Source: Oceanobacillus sojae (GTDB taxonomy: Bacteria > Bacillota > Bacilli > Bacillales > Amphibacillaceae). Taken from it: a stretch of DNA of 64,000 nt. This document shows, one piece after another, positions 1-8,740 of this stretch; position 1 is the first letter of the stretch, and each line of letters opens with the position of its first letter. The position numbers were made by a program, and so were the translations under genes. The stretch spans positions 382,738 to 446,737 of the forward strand of contig NZ_LT727809.1 in assembly GCF_900162665.1 (NCBI RefSeq). Direction: 5' to 3'. The notes under the pieces were generated by a model, which had not been told where the DNA came from, ran no database searches, and was given only the letters and a program-made list of their open reading frames with translations.

Positions 1-54
1 ATAATAGAGACCATGAACATCCTAGAACAGCAAGGTTTATATGTTTATTCTTAG
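1..54 (+). CDS. 3' end of an unidentified gene
   Basis: An open frame enters at the window edge and ends at TAG (52-54), giving a 17-residue tail ending GLYVYS. A strong terminator follows 40 bases later, which supports this being a real gene end. In Bacillus polC normally precedes rimP, but this tail does not resemble the usual PolC end (NQLSLF), so I do not assign it. It could also be a chance open frame. Confidence 0.35.
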   Translation: MIETMNILEQQGLYVYS

Positions 55-93
55 GTGCGAAAGTTGAGTAAGTAATAAGAAAGATTTCATTCT

Positions 94-140
94 AAAGGAT
101 TTCCGTCAATTGCAATGATTGCAGGACGGAAATCCTTTTT
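94..140 (+). terminator. Rho-independent terminator of the upstream gene
   Basis: Perfect 14-bp stem: 94-107 pairs with 125-138 around a 17-base loop, ending in a T run. It separates the upstream gene from the nusA operon promoter. Confidence 0.85.
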
Positions 141-241
141 ATAGATGAGTTACGGATAAATCAGCCTGATTTTGGGAAAACTATTCTTGTTAAAAGCGGA
201 TTATATAGCGGAAAAAAGCTTTGAAGTCTTGATTTAGTGGT

Positions 242-270
242 TTGCAAAGGGGTATAGAATATGCTATACT
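242..270 (+). promoter_or_regulatory. Sigma-A promoter of the rimP-nusA-infB operon
   Basis: TTGCAA at 242-247 and TATACT at 265-270 are separated by exactly 17 bases, and a TG one base before the -10 makes it an extended -10 promoter. It lies between the upstream terminator and rimP. The predicted start near 277 leaves a leader of about 160 bases. Confidence 0.75.
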
Positions 271-304
271 ATTTTTGGTTAGAATGTTCGATACGTACGA
301 ATGA

Positions 305-393
305 AAAGAGTGGGTGTACACCCACTCTTTATTCATACCTCGCCTAAACAAGACTCTCTGCTTCCCCCGCCCGTATTTTAGGCAGGGGTTTTA
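305..393 (+). promoter_or_regulatory. Structured 5' leader of the nusA operon with attenuator-like hairpin
   Basis: Two hairpins lie between the promoter and rimP. The first is a perfect 26-base palindrome at 305-330. The second pairs CCCC (365-368) and GCC (369-371) with GGC (381-383) and GGGG (385-388), with one bulged A, and is followed by TTTTA. The second therefore has the form of an intrinsic terminator ahead of the first gene. In B. subtilis NusA is reported to regulate its own operon by NusA-dependent termination in this leader. That the same happens here is inference. Confidence 0.6.
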
Positions 394-436
394 TATTGAT
401 TGAAGGCGTGAGGACATGGTTAAAGGAGGTTTACAC

Positions 437-907
437 TTGAGTTCTAAAGTAATTGAGATAACAACTGAATTAGTTAACCCAATTTTAGAAGAGAAAAATT
501 TAGAATTAGTTGACATGGAGTATGTAAAAGAAGGGAAAAACTGGTTTCTGCGTGTTTATATTGATAAAGAAGGCGGTATTGACATTGTAGAATGTGGTGA
601 AGTTTCTGAACAGTTAAGTGAAAAATTGGACGAAGCTGACCCGATTAAAGAAGCTTATTTTCTGGAAGTATCTTCCCCAGGAGTAGAAAAACCATTAAAA
701 ACGCTGGAAGACTTTAAAAAGAACATTGGAAATAATGTTTTTGTAAAGCTATATGAAAAGATTGACGGCGAAAAAACATATGAAGGTATTTTACAAAATG
801 TGGAGAACGATACCGTTTCTATTGAATACAAAATTAAAACAAGAAAAAAAATCGTAGAAATACCTTATGAAAAAGTAGCAAAAGCAAGACTTGCAGTTAT
901 GTTTTAA
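437..907 (+). CDS. rimP: Ribosome maturation factor RimP
   Basis: RimP helps mature the 30S subunit. The TTG start at 437 is chosen because AAAGGAGG (422-429) lies 7 bases upstream, giving 156 aa, the usual Bacillus length. An in-frame ATG at 416 would place the Shine-Dalgarno inside the gene. The N-terminal half has the family motif region [15 protein letters not shown] followed by SSPGVEKPL, and the C-terminal part is the SH3-like domain ([19 protein letters not shown]). First gene of the nusA-infB operon, with nusA 21 bases downstream. Confidence 0.96.
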   Translation: MSSKVIEITTELVNPILEEKNLELVDMEYVKEGKNWFLRVYIDKEGGIDIVECGEVSEQLSEKLDEADPIKEAYFLEVSSPGVEKPLKTLEDFKKNIGNNVFVKLYEKIDGEKTYEGILQNVENDTVSIEYKIKTRKKIVEIPYEKVAKARLAVMF

Positions 908-928
908 TTAAAAGGGGGAAAAGAAAAA

Positions 929-2035
929 GTGAGCACGCAGTTGTTTGATGCGATTGATCATTTAGCAAAAGAAAAAGGAATAGACAAGGATATATTGATG
1001 GAGGCTTTGGAGGCAGCGCTTATTTCTGCTTATAAAAAGAACTTTAAATCTGCATCGAATGTCCGGGTAGAGTTGAACGAAACTACAGGGAAGATGGCTG
1101 TCTATGCAAGAAAAACAGTCGTGCCGAATGTAGAGGATACACAGCTGGAAATATCTCTTGATGAAGCTAAAAGTATCAATCCGAGTTATGAAACAGATGA
1201 TATAATAGAAGTAGAAGTAACACCAAAGGATTTTGGACGTATTGCTGCACAGGCTGCCAAACAAGTGGTGACTCAACGGGTACGTGAAGCAGAACGCGGC
1301 GTTATCTTCTCTGAATATATTGATAGAGAAGATGATGTGATGACAGGAATTATTCAACGCAAGGATTCCCGTTTCGTCTATGTTAACCTTGGGAAAATTG
1401 AAGCAAAGCTGGCAGAGGCTGAGCAGATGCCGACAGAAGAATATCATATCCATGATCGTTTGAAAGTTTATGTGACAAAGGTTGAGAATACAAGTAAAGG
1501 ACCGCAAATCTATATTTCACGTTCTCATCCCGGCTTGTTAAAACGATTATTTGAAATGGAAGTTCCAGAAATTTATGATGGAATTGTGGAAATTAAATCT
1601 GTTGCACGTGAAGCTGGAGACCGTTCTAAAATTTCTGTCCATGCTCCAGATCCGGAAATAGACCCGGTAGGTTCTTGCGTAGGACAAAAAGGGCAGCGTG
1701 TTCAAGCGATTGTAACAGAATTAAAAGGTGAAAAGATTGATATTGTGGAGTGGTCCGAGGATCCGGTTGTTTATGTATCAAACGCATTAAGCCCTTCCAA
1801 AGTATTGAAAGTATTTGTAGATGAGGAAGAGAAGGCAACAACAGTGGTTGTTCCAGATTATCAATTATCATTAGCAATTGGTAAAAGAGGTCAAAATGCC
1901 CGTCTGGCTGCAAAACTTACAGGCTGGAAAATTGATATTAAAAGTGAATCCGACGCAAGAGCAGAAGGTTTACTGGATGATATAGAGTTAGAGGAAGAAA
2001 CTTATTCTGACAACAGTGAAGATTTGTTTGAATAA
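929..2035 (+). CDS. nusA: Transcription termination/antitermination factor NusA
   Basis: NusA binds RNA polymerase and nascent RNA and controls pausing, termination and antitermination. The 368 aa match the short Firmicute form (B. subtilis about 371) without the C-terminal acidic repeats of E. coli. Order: N-terminal polymerase-binding domain (1 to about 125), S1 domain (about 135-200, with DVMTGIIQRKDSRFVYVNLG), then two KH domains. The second contains LAIGKRGQNARLAAKLTGW. The tail is acidic. The GTG start has a purine-rich AAAGGGGG site upstream. It may feed back on its own operon through the leader described above. Confidence 0.98.
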   Translation: MSTQLFDAIDHLAKEKGIDKDILMEALEAALISAYKKNFKSASNVRVELNETTGKMAVYARKTVVPNVEDTQLEISLDEAKSINPSYETDDIIEVEVTPKDFGRIAAQAAKQVVTQRVREAERGVIFSEYIDREDDVMTGIIQRKDSRFVYVNLGKIEAKLAEAEQMPTEEYHIHDRLKVYVTKVENTSKGPQIYISRSHPGLLKRLFEMEVPEIYDGIVEIKSVAREAGDRSKISVHAPDPEIDPVGSCVGQKGQRVQAIVTELKGEKIDIVEWSEDPVVYVSNALSPSKVLKVFVDEEEKATTVVVPDYQLSLAIGKRGQNARLAAKLTGWKIDIKSESDARAEGLLDDIELEEETYSDNSEDLFE

Positions 2036-2048
2036 GGAGGTATTTCAC

Positions 2049-2318
2049 TTGGCTAAGAAGAAAAAAATACCAGAAAGAAAATGTGTTATTACAAATGAAA
2101 TGAAGCCTAAAAAAGAATTGATCCGCATTGTGAGGAATAAAGAAGGAGAAGTGTCCGTTGATGTAACTGGTAAGAAAAATGGACGCGGAGCTTACCTTTC
2201 CAAGAATAAGTCTGTCATTGAACAGGCTCGGAAAACCAATGCGCTTAACAAAATATTGAACGCAGAAGTAAGTCCAACAATCTACGATGAGTTAGAAGCT
2301 TTAGTAGAGGGAGATTGA
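2049..2318 (+). CDS. rnpM: RNase P modulator RnpM (YlxR family)
   Basis: YlxR-family RNA-binding protein, described in B. subtilis as a modulator of RNase P activity. The TTG start at 2049 follows AAGGAGG (2034-2040) at a spacing of 8, giving 89 aa. The frame extends further upstream, but that extension overlaps nusA and lacks its own ribosome site. The family signature is present: PERKCVITNEMKPKKELIRIV, and GKKNGRGAYLSK in the middle. It sits between nusA and the L7Ae-like gene in the conserved order, with its ribosome site overlapping the nusA stop. Confidence 0.93.
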   Translation: MAKKKKIPERKCVITNEMKPKKELIRIVRNKEGEVSVDVTGKKNGRGAYLSKNKSVIEQARKTNALNKILNAEVSPTIYDELEALVEGD

Positions 2319-2319
2319 C

Positions 2320-2619
2320 ATGAATCCTAATTATTTGAACATCATTGGTCTCGCTGTCAGAGCAAGAAAATGCTCAACAGGAGAAGATACAATTATAAAG
2401 GATATTCGCAAAGGTCGTGCAAAGCTTGTTTTATTGGCAGAAGATATTGGACCGCAAACAAAAAAGAAACTTTCGGATAAATGTACCTCGTACAATATTC
2501 CATATCGATTTGTTGATAACCGGGATATCTTATCGCAGGCAATCGGGAAAGAGCAGCGTGTAGCTATAGCAATACTAGATTCAGGCTTTGCAAAAAAACT
2601 CCTTACTCTAGTTGGATAA
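2320..2619 (+). CDS. rplGA: L7Ae-like kink-turn RNA-binding protein YlxQ (RplGA)
   Basis: A 99-aa ribosomal L7Ae/L30e/S12e-family protein expected to bind kink-turn RNA. It shows the family features [34 protein letters not shown] and a following [21 protein letters not shown] stretch. The ATG lies one base after the rnpM stop, with a GAGGGAG site at the end of rnpM, suggesting translational coupling. It is not essential in B. subtilis and its exact RNA target is not settled. Confidence 0.93.
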   Translation: MNPNYLNIIGLAVRARKCSTGEDTIIKDIRKGRAKLVLLAEDIGPQTKKKLSDKCTSYNIPYRFVDNRDILSQAIGKEQRVAIAILDSGFAKKLLTLVG

Positions 2620-2639
2620 ATAAATCCGGGGGTGAATGT

Positions 2640-4739
2640 ATGAGCAAAATACGTGTATATGAATACGCAAAGAAAAATAATGTGGCAAGTAAAGAAGTCA
2701 TTCAATTTTTGAAAGAAAAGAATGTAGATGTTTCCAATCATATGTCTACGATTTCCGATAATGAAATTAAACAATTGGATGAAAAATTTAATCCGCAGCC
2801 AAAACAGGATAAAAAGAAGAATGGTCAAGTAAATCCAAATAAACAGCAAAACAATAAAAATACAGGAAATAAACCAAATGCAAATCGGAATACTAAAAAA
2901 GATAATCCGAAAAATAAAAAACAAAAAACCTCTAACAAAGGTAAACAACATAAACCACAAAAGGAGCAGTCATTAGTGAAAGAGACTCCAAGTAAAATTA
3001 CGTACCACGGTATATTAACCGTACAGGATTTAGCAGAGAAACTTCATAAGGAACCTGCAGAAATCATTAAGAAATTAATGTTTATGGGTATTATGGCTAC
3101 AAAAAACCAGGACCTTGAAGATGATGCTGTAGAATTAATTTGTGAAGAATATAATGTTGAGGTTGAAAAAGAAATTATTTTAGAAGATACGGACCTTGAC
3201 AAATATATCGAAGAAGACGACAGTGATAAATTACAAGAACGCCCGGCTGTTGTTACGATTATGGGACATGTTGACCACGGGAAAACAACATTATTAGATG
3301 CTATCCGCCATACTAAGGTTACTGCCGGTGAGGCTGGCGGAATTACACAGCATATCGGAGCTTACCAGGTTGAAAATGAAGGCAAGAAAATTACATTCCT
3401 GGATACACCTGGTCACGCAGCATTTACTAGTATGCGTTCCCGTGGTGCACAGGTAACAGATATTGCTATTTTAGTTGTGGCAGCAGATGACGGTGTCATG
3501 CCGCAGACGGTTGAAGCTATTAACCATGCAAAAGCTGCTGAAGTACCAATTATTGTAGCAGTTAATAAAATGGATAAAGAAGGCGCTAATCCGGATCGTG
3601 TGATGCAGGAACTGACAGAGCATGAACTGATCCCTGAAGATTGGGGTGGAAGCACCATCTTTGTTAATCTTGCAGCGATTAAAGGAGAAGGTATTGACGA
3701 CCTGCTGGAAATGATTTTATTAGTTGCAGAGGTAGAAGAATTAAAAGCAAATCCGGATGCCAAAGCTTTTGGTACAGTGATTGATGCACAATTAGATAAA
3801 GGCAGAGGATCTGTTGCAACACTGCTTGTACAAAACGGTACTTTGCATGTAGGAGATCCGCTCGTTGTCGGAAGTACGTATGGTAAAGTTCGGGCAATGG
3901 TAAATGATATAGGACAACGTGTGAATCAAGTTGGACCATCTGCACCGGTTGAAATCACCGGTCTGCAGGATGTACCTCAGGCAGGTGACCAATTCCTTGC
4001 GTTTGCTGATGAGAAAAAGGCGCGTCAAATTGGTATTGCACGTCAACAAAAACGAATTGATGAGAATCGTGGCGGCCAATCAACAGTAAGCTTAGATGAT
4101 CTATTTGAAAAAATTAAGCAAGGTGAAATGAAAGAATTAAATATTATTGTTAAAGCAGACGTACAAGGATCTGTTGAAGCATTAGCTGCTTCTCTGCGTA
4201 AGATAGAAGTAGAAGGCGTTAATGTTAAAATCATTCATACAGGTGTAGGAGCGATTACTGAATCTGATATTATCTTAGCTTCAGCATCGAATGCGATTGT
4301 CATCGGCTTCAATGTCCGTCCAGACGTCAATGCTAAAAGAGCTGCAGAATCTGAAAAAATTGACTTACGTCTGCACCGTGTTATTTACAGTGCGATTGAA
4401 GAAATTGAAGCTGCAATGAAAGGCCTGCTTGATCCAGAATATGAAGAAAAAGTGATTGGTCAAGCGGAGGTTCGTGAAACATTTAAAGTGTCACGTATTG
4501 GTACTATTGCCGGAAGCTACGTAACAGACGGTAAAATCACCAGGGATTCCAGTGTTCGCCTGATTCGTGATGGAGTAGTCCTCTATGAAGGGGAATTACA
4601 GGCATTGAGACGCTTTAAAGATGATGTAAAAGAAGTACAGCAAAACTATGAATGTGGTATCACATTAACAAACTTCAATGATATTAAAGAGGGCGACATT
4701 ATTGAAGCTTATGTAATGGAAGAAATCGAAAGAAAATGA
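2640..4739 (+). CDS. infB: Translation initiation factor IF-2
   Basis: GTPase that brings fMet-tRNA to the 30S subunit and promotes subunit joining. At 699 aa it is close to B. subtilis IF-2. N-terminal helical module ([19 protein letters not shown]), a Lys/Asn/Gln-rich linker (about 55-110), a second IF2-N module ([11 protein letters not shown]), then the G domain: GHVDHGKT (about 208), DTPGH (about 253), NKMD (about 309). Beta-barrel domains and the C2 fMet-tRNA domain follow. The ATG has a GGGGGTG site upstream. Its stop overlaps the ylxP start. Confidence 0.98.
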   Translation: MSKIRVYEYAKKNNVASKEVIQFLKEKNVDVSNHMSTISDNEIKQLDEKFNPQPKQDKKKNGQVNPNKQQNNKNTGNKPNANRNTKKDNPKNKKQKTSNKGKQHKPQKEQSLVKETPSKITYHGILTVQDLAEKLHKEPAEIIKKLMFMGIMATKNQDLEDDAVELICEEYNVEVEKEIILEDTDLDKYIEEDDSDKLQERPAVVTIMGHVDHGKTTLLDAIRHTKVTAGEAGGITQHIGAYQVENEGKKITFLDTPGHAAFTSMRSRGAQVTDIAILVVAADDGVMPQTVEAINHAKAAEVPIIVAVNKMDKEGANPDRVMQELTEHELIPEDWGGSTIFVNLAAIKGEGIDDLLEMILLVAEVEELKANPDAKAFGTVIDAQLDKGRGSVATLLVQNGTLHVGDPLVVGSTYGKVRAMVNDIGQRVNQVGPSAPVEITGLQDVPQAGDQFLAFADEKKARQIGIARQQKRIDENRGGQSTVSLDDLFEKIKQGEMKELNIIVKADVQGSVEALAASLRKIEVEGVNVKIIHTGVGAITESDIILASASNAIVIGFNVRPDVNAKRAAESEKIDLRLHRVIYSAIEEIEAAMKGLLDPEYEEKVIGQAEVRETFKVSRIGTIAGSYVTDGKITRDSSVRLIRDGVVLYEGELQALRRFKDDVKEVQQNYECGITLTNFNDIKEGDIIEAYVMEEIERK

Positions 4740-5014
4740 TTCTCTATGCAGAAGTAGAATGTATGTTGTATGAAGGAAATTCATTAAAAGAGAAACGATC
4801 TGTCATAAAGCGGATTATCAATAAGCTGCGTCAATCTTTTAATGTATCTGTCACAGAGCTCGGATTTCATGATATGTGGCAACGGACCAAATTAGGGATT
4901 GTTACCATTTCCACCGATTATGTGCATGCTGAAAAAGTAATACAACAGGTTTTAAACACAATAGATTCTTTTTCTGAACTGGAGAGAACAATAACAAATA
5001 TAGAACGATTATAG
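4736..5014 (+). CDS. ylxP: Conserved DUF503 protein YlxP
   Basis: A 92-aa DUF503 protein whose ATG overlaps the infB stop by four bases (ATGA), implying coupled translation. The family signature is visible: an N-terminal strand, then [30 protein letters not shown]. No enzymatic motif is seen. Its place between infB and rbfA is typical of Firmicutes and suggests a role near the ribosome, but the function is unknown. Confidence 0.9.
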   Translation: MILYAEVECMLYEGNSLKEKRSVIKRIINKLRQSFNVSVTELGFHDMWQRTKLGIVTISTDYVHAEKVIQQVLNTIDSFSELERTITNIERL

Positions 5015-5049
5015 AAGGAAACTTCATTCAAGTATGTGAGGTGAGATTA

Positions 5050-5391
5050 ATGTCAGAATTGAGAGCTCATCGAGTTGCAGAGCAAATGAAAAAAGAGCTG
5101 GGTGATATTTTATCCAGAAAAATTAAAGATCCCCGTGTCGGTTTTGTAACAGTTACCGATGTAGAAGTAACTGGTGACCTGCAGCAGGCGAAAATTTTTA
5201 TTTCTGTATTAGGTGATGAAAAGAAAAAGCAGGAAACATTATTGGGACTTGCAAAAGCAAAAGGATTTATCCGTTCAGAAATTGGCAAGCGAATTCGTTT
5301 GCGCAAAACACCTGAGCTTACCTTTGAATTTGATGAAGCAATAGAGCAAGGTAACCGGATAGACTCTATCTTAAGAGATCTGAATAAGTAA
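5050..5391 (+). CDS. rbfA: 30S ribosome-binding factor RbfA
   Basis: Cold-shock and maturation factor that binds the 30S subunit near helix 1 of 16S rRNA. I choose ATG 5050 (113 aa), because AGGTGAG lies just upstream. A GTG at 5041 would add three residues but has no site of its own. The KH-like fold signature [22 protein letters not shown] and the conserved [22 protein letters not shown] region are present. Last gene of the operon, directly followed by a strong terminator. Confidence 0.95.
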   Translation: MSELRAHRVAEQMKKELGDILSRKIKDPRVGFVTVTDVEVTGDLQQAKIFISVLGDEKKKQETLLGLAKAKGFIRSEIGKRIRLRKTPELTFEFDEAIEQGNRIDSILRDLNK

Positions 5392-5395
5392 TTTT

Positions 5396-5440
5396 AAAAA
5401 AACTGATCCCTCTGCTTCCTGGCAAAGGATCAGTTTTTTT
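5396..5440 (+). terminator. Terminator of the nusA-rbfA operon
   Basis: Fourteen-base stem at 5396-5409 (A-rich foot plus CTGATCC) pairs with 5427-5440 (GGATCAG plus T run). The loop is 17 bases. It begins five bases after the rbfA stop. Confidence 0.88.
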
Positions 5441-5489
5441 AAAAGACAAGAAAGTATATAAAATGCTGAAGTCAGCCGCTGCAATGGTT

Positions 5490-6025
5490 TTCATGGGGTG
5501 AGTAACCGCAACCCCAGAAATACACTACGCTTTCCGTGGGCCCCGAGCTCAGCCTCCTCGATAAAGAAGACTTAGCGATTGGCAAGCCGACAGGCGCAGA
5601 CAGAGCTAAAGCCGCACTTATGCCCTTGGGTGAAAAAAGAAGAGCACTTTTTTCCTGCGGAGGCATACAGGACGTATGTCAGTTCGGTGCCTGAGACAGG
5701 ACGTCGCGAACTTAACCGAACTTCCTTCCGTTTTTGCGCATTCCCACAGGAGTCTCCGTGTATTTCTTCTGGGACTGGGACTGCGGTTACTCGTCCCACC
5801 GAAGAGCTTTTGCGATTACTCGTCCCATCGAAAACCGTCGCTAAAATTAGCTTTATTTCTTTGTGAAAAAGTAATTAAAACATATTTCTTCTTAGATGGG
5901 AGCGAAGGGAAGTCGACTCCTGCGGGAAAAGCAACAGGTGAAGACCCCGCAAGAAGTGGTCTTCTTCTGAGGAGGCTGAGGCGTTGCCCGCGGAAAGCGA
6001 CTTCCCGCAGCGGGCATCTCCTTGG
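5490..6025 (+). repeat. GC-rich composite inverted repeat of the Bacillaceae intergenic type
   Basis: This stretch is much richer in GC than its neighbours. A plus-oriented copy at about 5915-6020 carries GACTCCTGCGGGAAAAGC, then GAGGAGGCTGAG, then CCCGCGGAAAGCGACT. The same modules appear inverted at about 5505-5755 (CTTTCCGTGGGCC, CTCAGCCTCCTCG, CCCACAGGAGTC), interrupted by roughly 200 extra bases. A 22-base direct repeat lies between them (5782-5803 and 5811-5832, two mismatches). From memory it resembles a repeat scattered through Bacillus-group genomes. Open frames here are chance products of GC-rich sequence. No gene is seen. Confidence 0.75.
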
Positions 6026-6133
6026 CTAGAATATCAGTATTTTAAAGACTAAGTGATTTTCTTGGTTTTTCTTAGAGTGAAAAAGAATTCCGTTACAAAA
6101 TATATACGATTAAGAAAGGAAGGGGGATTAATA

Positions 6134-7021
6134 ATGAATGGTATCCTGCCGTTATGGAAGCCTAAGGGAATGACTTCTTTTGATTGTGTAGCAAAATGCC
6201 GCCGCTACTTTAATACGAAAAAAGTAGGGCACACGGGGACACTGGATCCGGAAGTTGAAGGTGTTCTGCCTATTTGTATCGGCAACGCTACGAAAATTGT
6301 TCCGTTTCTCACAGATACGAAAAAAATCTACCTTGGGACGGTTGCATTAGGAGCAGCTACGGAAACAGAAGATGCAACAGGAAAAGTTATTGCAGAAAAA
6401 GAAGTTACACGTATGCCTGGAAAAACGGAAATAGAAGCTGTTTTAGAAAATTTTCAAGGTGTTATTACACAAATTCCTCCAATGTATTCCGCTGTAAAAG
6501 TAAACGGGAAAAAGCTTTATGAATATGCAAGAGCAAATGAAGAAGTAGAAAGGCCGATAAGAGAAGTTTTTATTCATGATATACAGCTTTTAGCGGTAGA
6601 TGAAGAAAAAAATTCCTTTGACATATTTGTAGAATGCTCAAAGGGAACCTATATCCGGACATTATGCGTGGACATTGGAAAGAAATTGGGATATCCGGCA
6701 CATATGTTTAAACTGGAACGGACAAAAACCGGTAGTTTTTCCAAGAAAAATACGGTTACTTTTGCTATGATAGAAGAGGCAGCAGCAAAAAATGAATTAG
6801 AGAAGCTGTTAAGCCCCCTTTCGGAAGGATTAAGTCATTTAGTGCATCAAGAAGTTGACGATGCGCTGGGGGCGCGTATTAAAAATGGTCAGAAATTATC
6901 TATTTCAGATGCCCCCGGGACAAATCATCCGTTTGTATTTACAAATAATGAAGAAGTGCTGGCGATTTACGGGCAACACCCGGATAAACCTGATCAAATT
7001 AAACCATTAAGAGTATTCTAA
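6134..7021 (+). CDS. truB: tRNA pseudouridine-55 synthase TruB
   Basis: Makes pseudouridine 55 in the T loop of tRNAs. The ATG at 6134 follows AAGGAAGGGGG at 6116-6126, giving 295 aa. Frames extending further upstream run into the repeat cluster and are not used. The catalytic aspartate is D38 in GHTGTLDPEVEG. YSAVKVNGKKLYEYAR and CSKGTYIRTLCVDIG are the other TruB motifs, and a PUA-like C-terminal region follows. In Bacillus truB follows rbfA directly. Here the repeat cluster separates them, so truB may need its own promoter. Confidence 0.96.
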   Translation: MNGILPLWKPKGMTSFDCVAKCRRYFNTKKVGHTGTLDPEVEGVLPICIGNATKIVPFLTDTKKIYLGTVALGAATETEDATGKVIAEKEVTRMPGKTEIEAVLENFQGVITQIPPMYSAVKVNGKKLYEYARANEEVERPIREVFIHDIQLLAVDEEKNSFDIFVECSKGTYIRTLCVDIGKKLGYPAHMFKLERTKTGSFSKKNTVTFAMIEEAAAKNELEKLLSPLSEGLSHLVHQEVDDALGARIKNGQKLSISDAPGTNHPFVFTNNEEVLAIYGQHPDKPDQIKPLRVF

Positions 7022-7046
7022 CGAGGGAAAGTGCAGGTGTAGCAGG

Positions 7047-7988
7047 ATGAAAACAATGGAATTATCCTATCCGCATACGTTACATAAGGAGAACTTACCG
7101 GAAACCGTCAGTGCAATCGGTTTTTTTGACGGAATTCACAAAGGACATCAGGAGGTTATTCAGCAGGCTGTAAACAAAGCAAAGGAAAACAATATGGAGA
7201 GTGCTGTCATTACCTTTTTTCCGCACCCGTCGGTTGTTTTGAGAAAGGGTGTACAGCATGTTAAGTACATAACAATATCTTCTGAAAAGCAAGCGATATT
7301 AGAAAATCTTCAAGTAGACCGTTTATATGTTATCCGTTTTAATCAGGAATTATCTAAGCTCAGTCCCCAAGCCTTTATTGATCACTTCATTATTGGATTA
7401 AATATTAAGCATCTTGTAGCGGGCTTTGATTACTCATTCGGTCATAAAGGCCAAGGGAAAATGACAGATATGCAGGAATATGCAAGAGATTTATTTACCT
7501 GGGAAACAATAGGTAAAGTAACTTTGGATGAAGAAAAGGTCAGCTCGACCAGAATAAGGGCAGAATTGGCGTCGGGAAATATGGAACAGGCAGAGCAGCT
7601 GCTGGGAAGGCCCTTTGCTACAACTGGACTGGTAGTAAAAGGCGCACGTCGTGGACGTGAGCTGGGTTATCCGACTGCTAATCTGTCTATATCCAAAGAT
7701 GCCCTGCTGCCTAAACAGGGGGTATATGCGACCCGTGTCCGTCACAAGGATAAAATATATGGCGGAATGGCAAATATCGGTACGAATCCGACATTTACAG
7801 AAGATCTGGAAGACATGTCTGTCGAGGTATATCTATTTGACTTTGATGGTGATCTATATGGAGAAGAATTAACGATAGAATGGCTGTCTTATACAAGAGA
7901 AGAAATAAAGTTTGACTCGAAGGAAGCTTTGATTGAAAAAATGAAGCAGGATGAAGAAGAAATTAGAGCATATTTAGCAAATAGATAA
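7047..7988 (+). CDS. ribF: Bifunctional riboflavin kinase / FAD synthetase
   Basis: Converts riboflavin to FMN and then FAD (named RibC in B. subtilis). It has 313 aa, with an N-terminal nucleotidyltransferase domain of the HxGH class (GFFDGIHKGHQEVI) and FAGFDYSFGHKG-like residues (VAGFDYSFGHKGQGK). The C-terminal riboflavin kinase domain begins near 185 with GRRGRELGYPTANL and GVYATRV. It starts 25 bases after truB and is likely cotranscribed with it, as in Bacillus. Confidence 0.96.
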   Translation: MKTMELSYPHTLHKENLPETVSAIGFFDGIHKGHQEVIQQAVNKAKENNMESAVITFFPHPSVVLRKGVQHVKYITISSEKQAILENLQVDRLYVIRFNQELSKLSPQAFIDHFIIGLNIKHLVAGFDYSFGHKGQGKMTDMQEYARDLFTWETIGKVTLDEEKVSSTRIRAELASGNMEQAEQLLGRPFATTGLVVKGARRGRELGYPTANLSISKDALLPKQGVYATRVRHKDKIYGGMANIGTNPTFTEDLEDMSVEVYLFDFDGDLYGEELTIEWLSYTREEIKFDSKEALIEKMKQDEEEIRAYLANR

Positions 7989-8008
7989 ACTAATACTTGA
8001 TTTTTTTC

Positions 8009-8113
8009 TTGAAAAACGCTATTCTTATAGTTGTACAACCATCGCTTGGCATCACGTAACTCCGACGTATGCTAGGGGACTGGGGATAACAAATTTATTT
8101 TGGAGGTGCCATT
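8009..8113 (+). promoter_or_regulatory. Promoter and probable autoregulatory leader of rpsO
   Basis: A -35-like TTGAAA is at 8009-8014, but the matching -10 (TGTACA, 8032-8037) is poor. The untranslated stretch before rpsO folds into a stem of GCAT plus ACGT (8049-8057) with ACGT plus ATGC (8065-8072), followed by a G-rich segment. Ribosomal protein S15 is known to bind its own mRNA leader in several bacteria, including Geobacillus, through structures that mimic 16S rRNA. I infer such a role here. The site AGGAGGT-like TGGAGGT lies before the ATG. Confidence 0.45.
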
Positions 8114-8383
8114 ATGGCAATTACACAAGAACGTAAAAACGAAATTATTAATGAGTACAAGGTTCATGACACAGACACTGGATCTCCAGAGGTTCAAATC
8201 GCTGTCTTAACTGCAGAAATCACTGCATTAAACGAACATTTACGTACACACAAAAAAGACCACCATTCACGTCGCGGTCTTTTGAAAATGGTAGGTAAAC
8301 GCCGTAACCTATTAACTTACCTACGTAATAAAGACGTTACTCGTTATCGTGAATTAATCAAAAAACTTGGTTTACGTCGTTAA
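8114..8383 (+). CDS. rpsO: 30S ribosomal protein S15
   Basis: An 89-aa primary-binding protein of the central domain of 16S rRNA. The sequence is typical along its length: [21 protein letters not shown], then the rRNA-binding segment [20 protein letters not shown] and [12 protein letters not shown] at the end. It is flanked by its own leader and terminator, so it is likely a monocistronic unit. Confidence 0.98.
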   Translation: MAITQERKNEIINEYKVHDTDTGSPEVQIAVLTAEITALNEHLRTHKKDHHSRRGLLKMVGKRRNLLTYLRNKDVTRYRELIKKLGLRR

Positions 8384-8389
8384 TAACGT

Positions 8390-8416
8390 AAAAAGCAGGA
8401 GCAATCCTGCTTTTTC
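8390..8416 (+). terminator. rpsO terminator
   Basis: Perfect ten-base stem, AAAAGCAGGA (8391-8400) with TCCTGCTTTT (8405-8414), a four-base loop and a T run, seven bases after the rpsO stop. Confidence 0.9.
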
Positions 8417-8522
8417 TTTTATGTTTTTTAAAGAGATAAGAAGCATTTGAGCTGCAAATCCGTGTGCCGGATGTTTTTTACGGCTGATAAGGGTCTGAAA
8501 CAGGTATAAATATGTCAATGCG

Positions 8523-8590
8523 TGAACATCCTCTATAAGAGAATGTTCAAAAATTCCCCCCAATGATAATCTGGTTATTTTTGAACACGT
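8523..8590. repeat. Small hairpin element with TGTTCAAAAA / TTTTTGAACA ends
   Basis: TGTTCAAAAA (8544-8553) and TTTTTGAACA (8578-8587) form inverted ends. Just before them a reversed end TGAACATCCTCT (8523-8534) faces the first, so two partial copies may be nested. It lies in the 357-base gap between rpsO and pnp, where no gene is seen. Other members are at 27015, 38608 and 57951. Confidence 0.6.
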
Positions 8591-8740
8591 ACTTGTAAGG
8601 TAGCGATTGATTCCTGACAGGCTATCGTTTATGCTATAAAAAGACATTCTTTTGTAAAAATGATATAGAAGAAAAATTGTACTATATGAGATGCTACATA
8701 TATTTTAAAAGCTGTAGCCTTGAAAGGAGTAACAAAACTA

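Noticed and set aside
962..1913. Antisense frames opposite nusA
   Set aside because: They mirror the codons of a clear conserved gene and show no family signature.
5472..6029. Several overlapping open frames on both strands within the GC-rich repeat
   Set aside because: They overlap one another on both strands, lack ribosome sites, and lie in repeat sequence with inverted modules.
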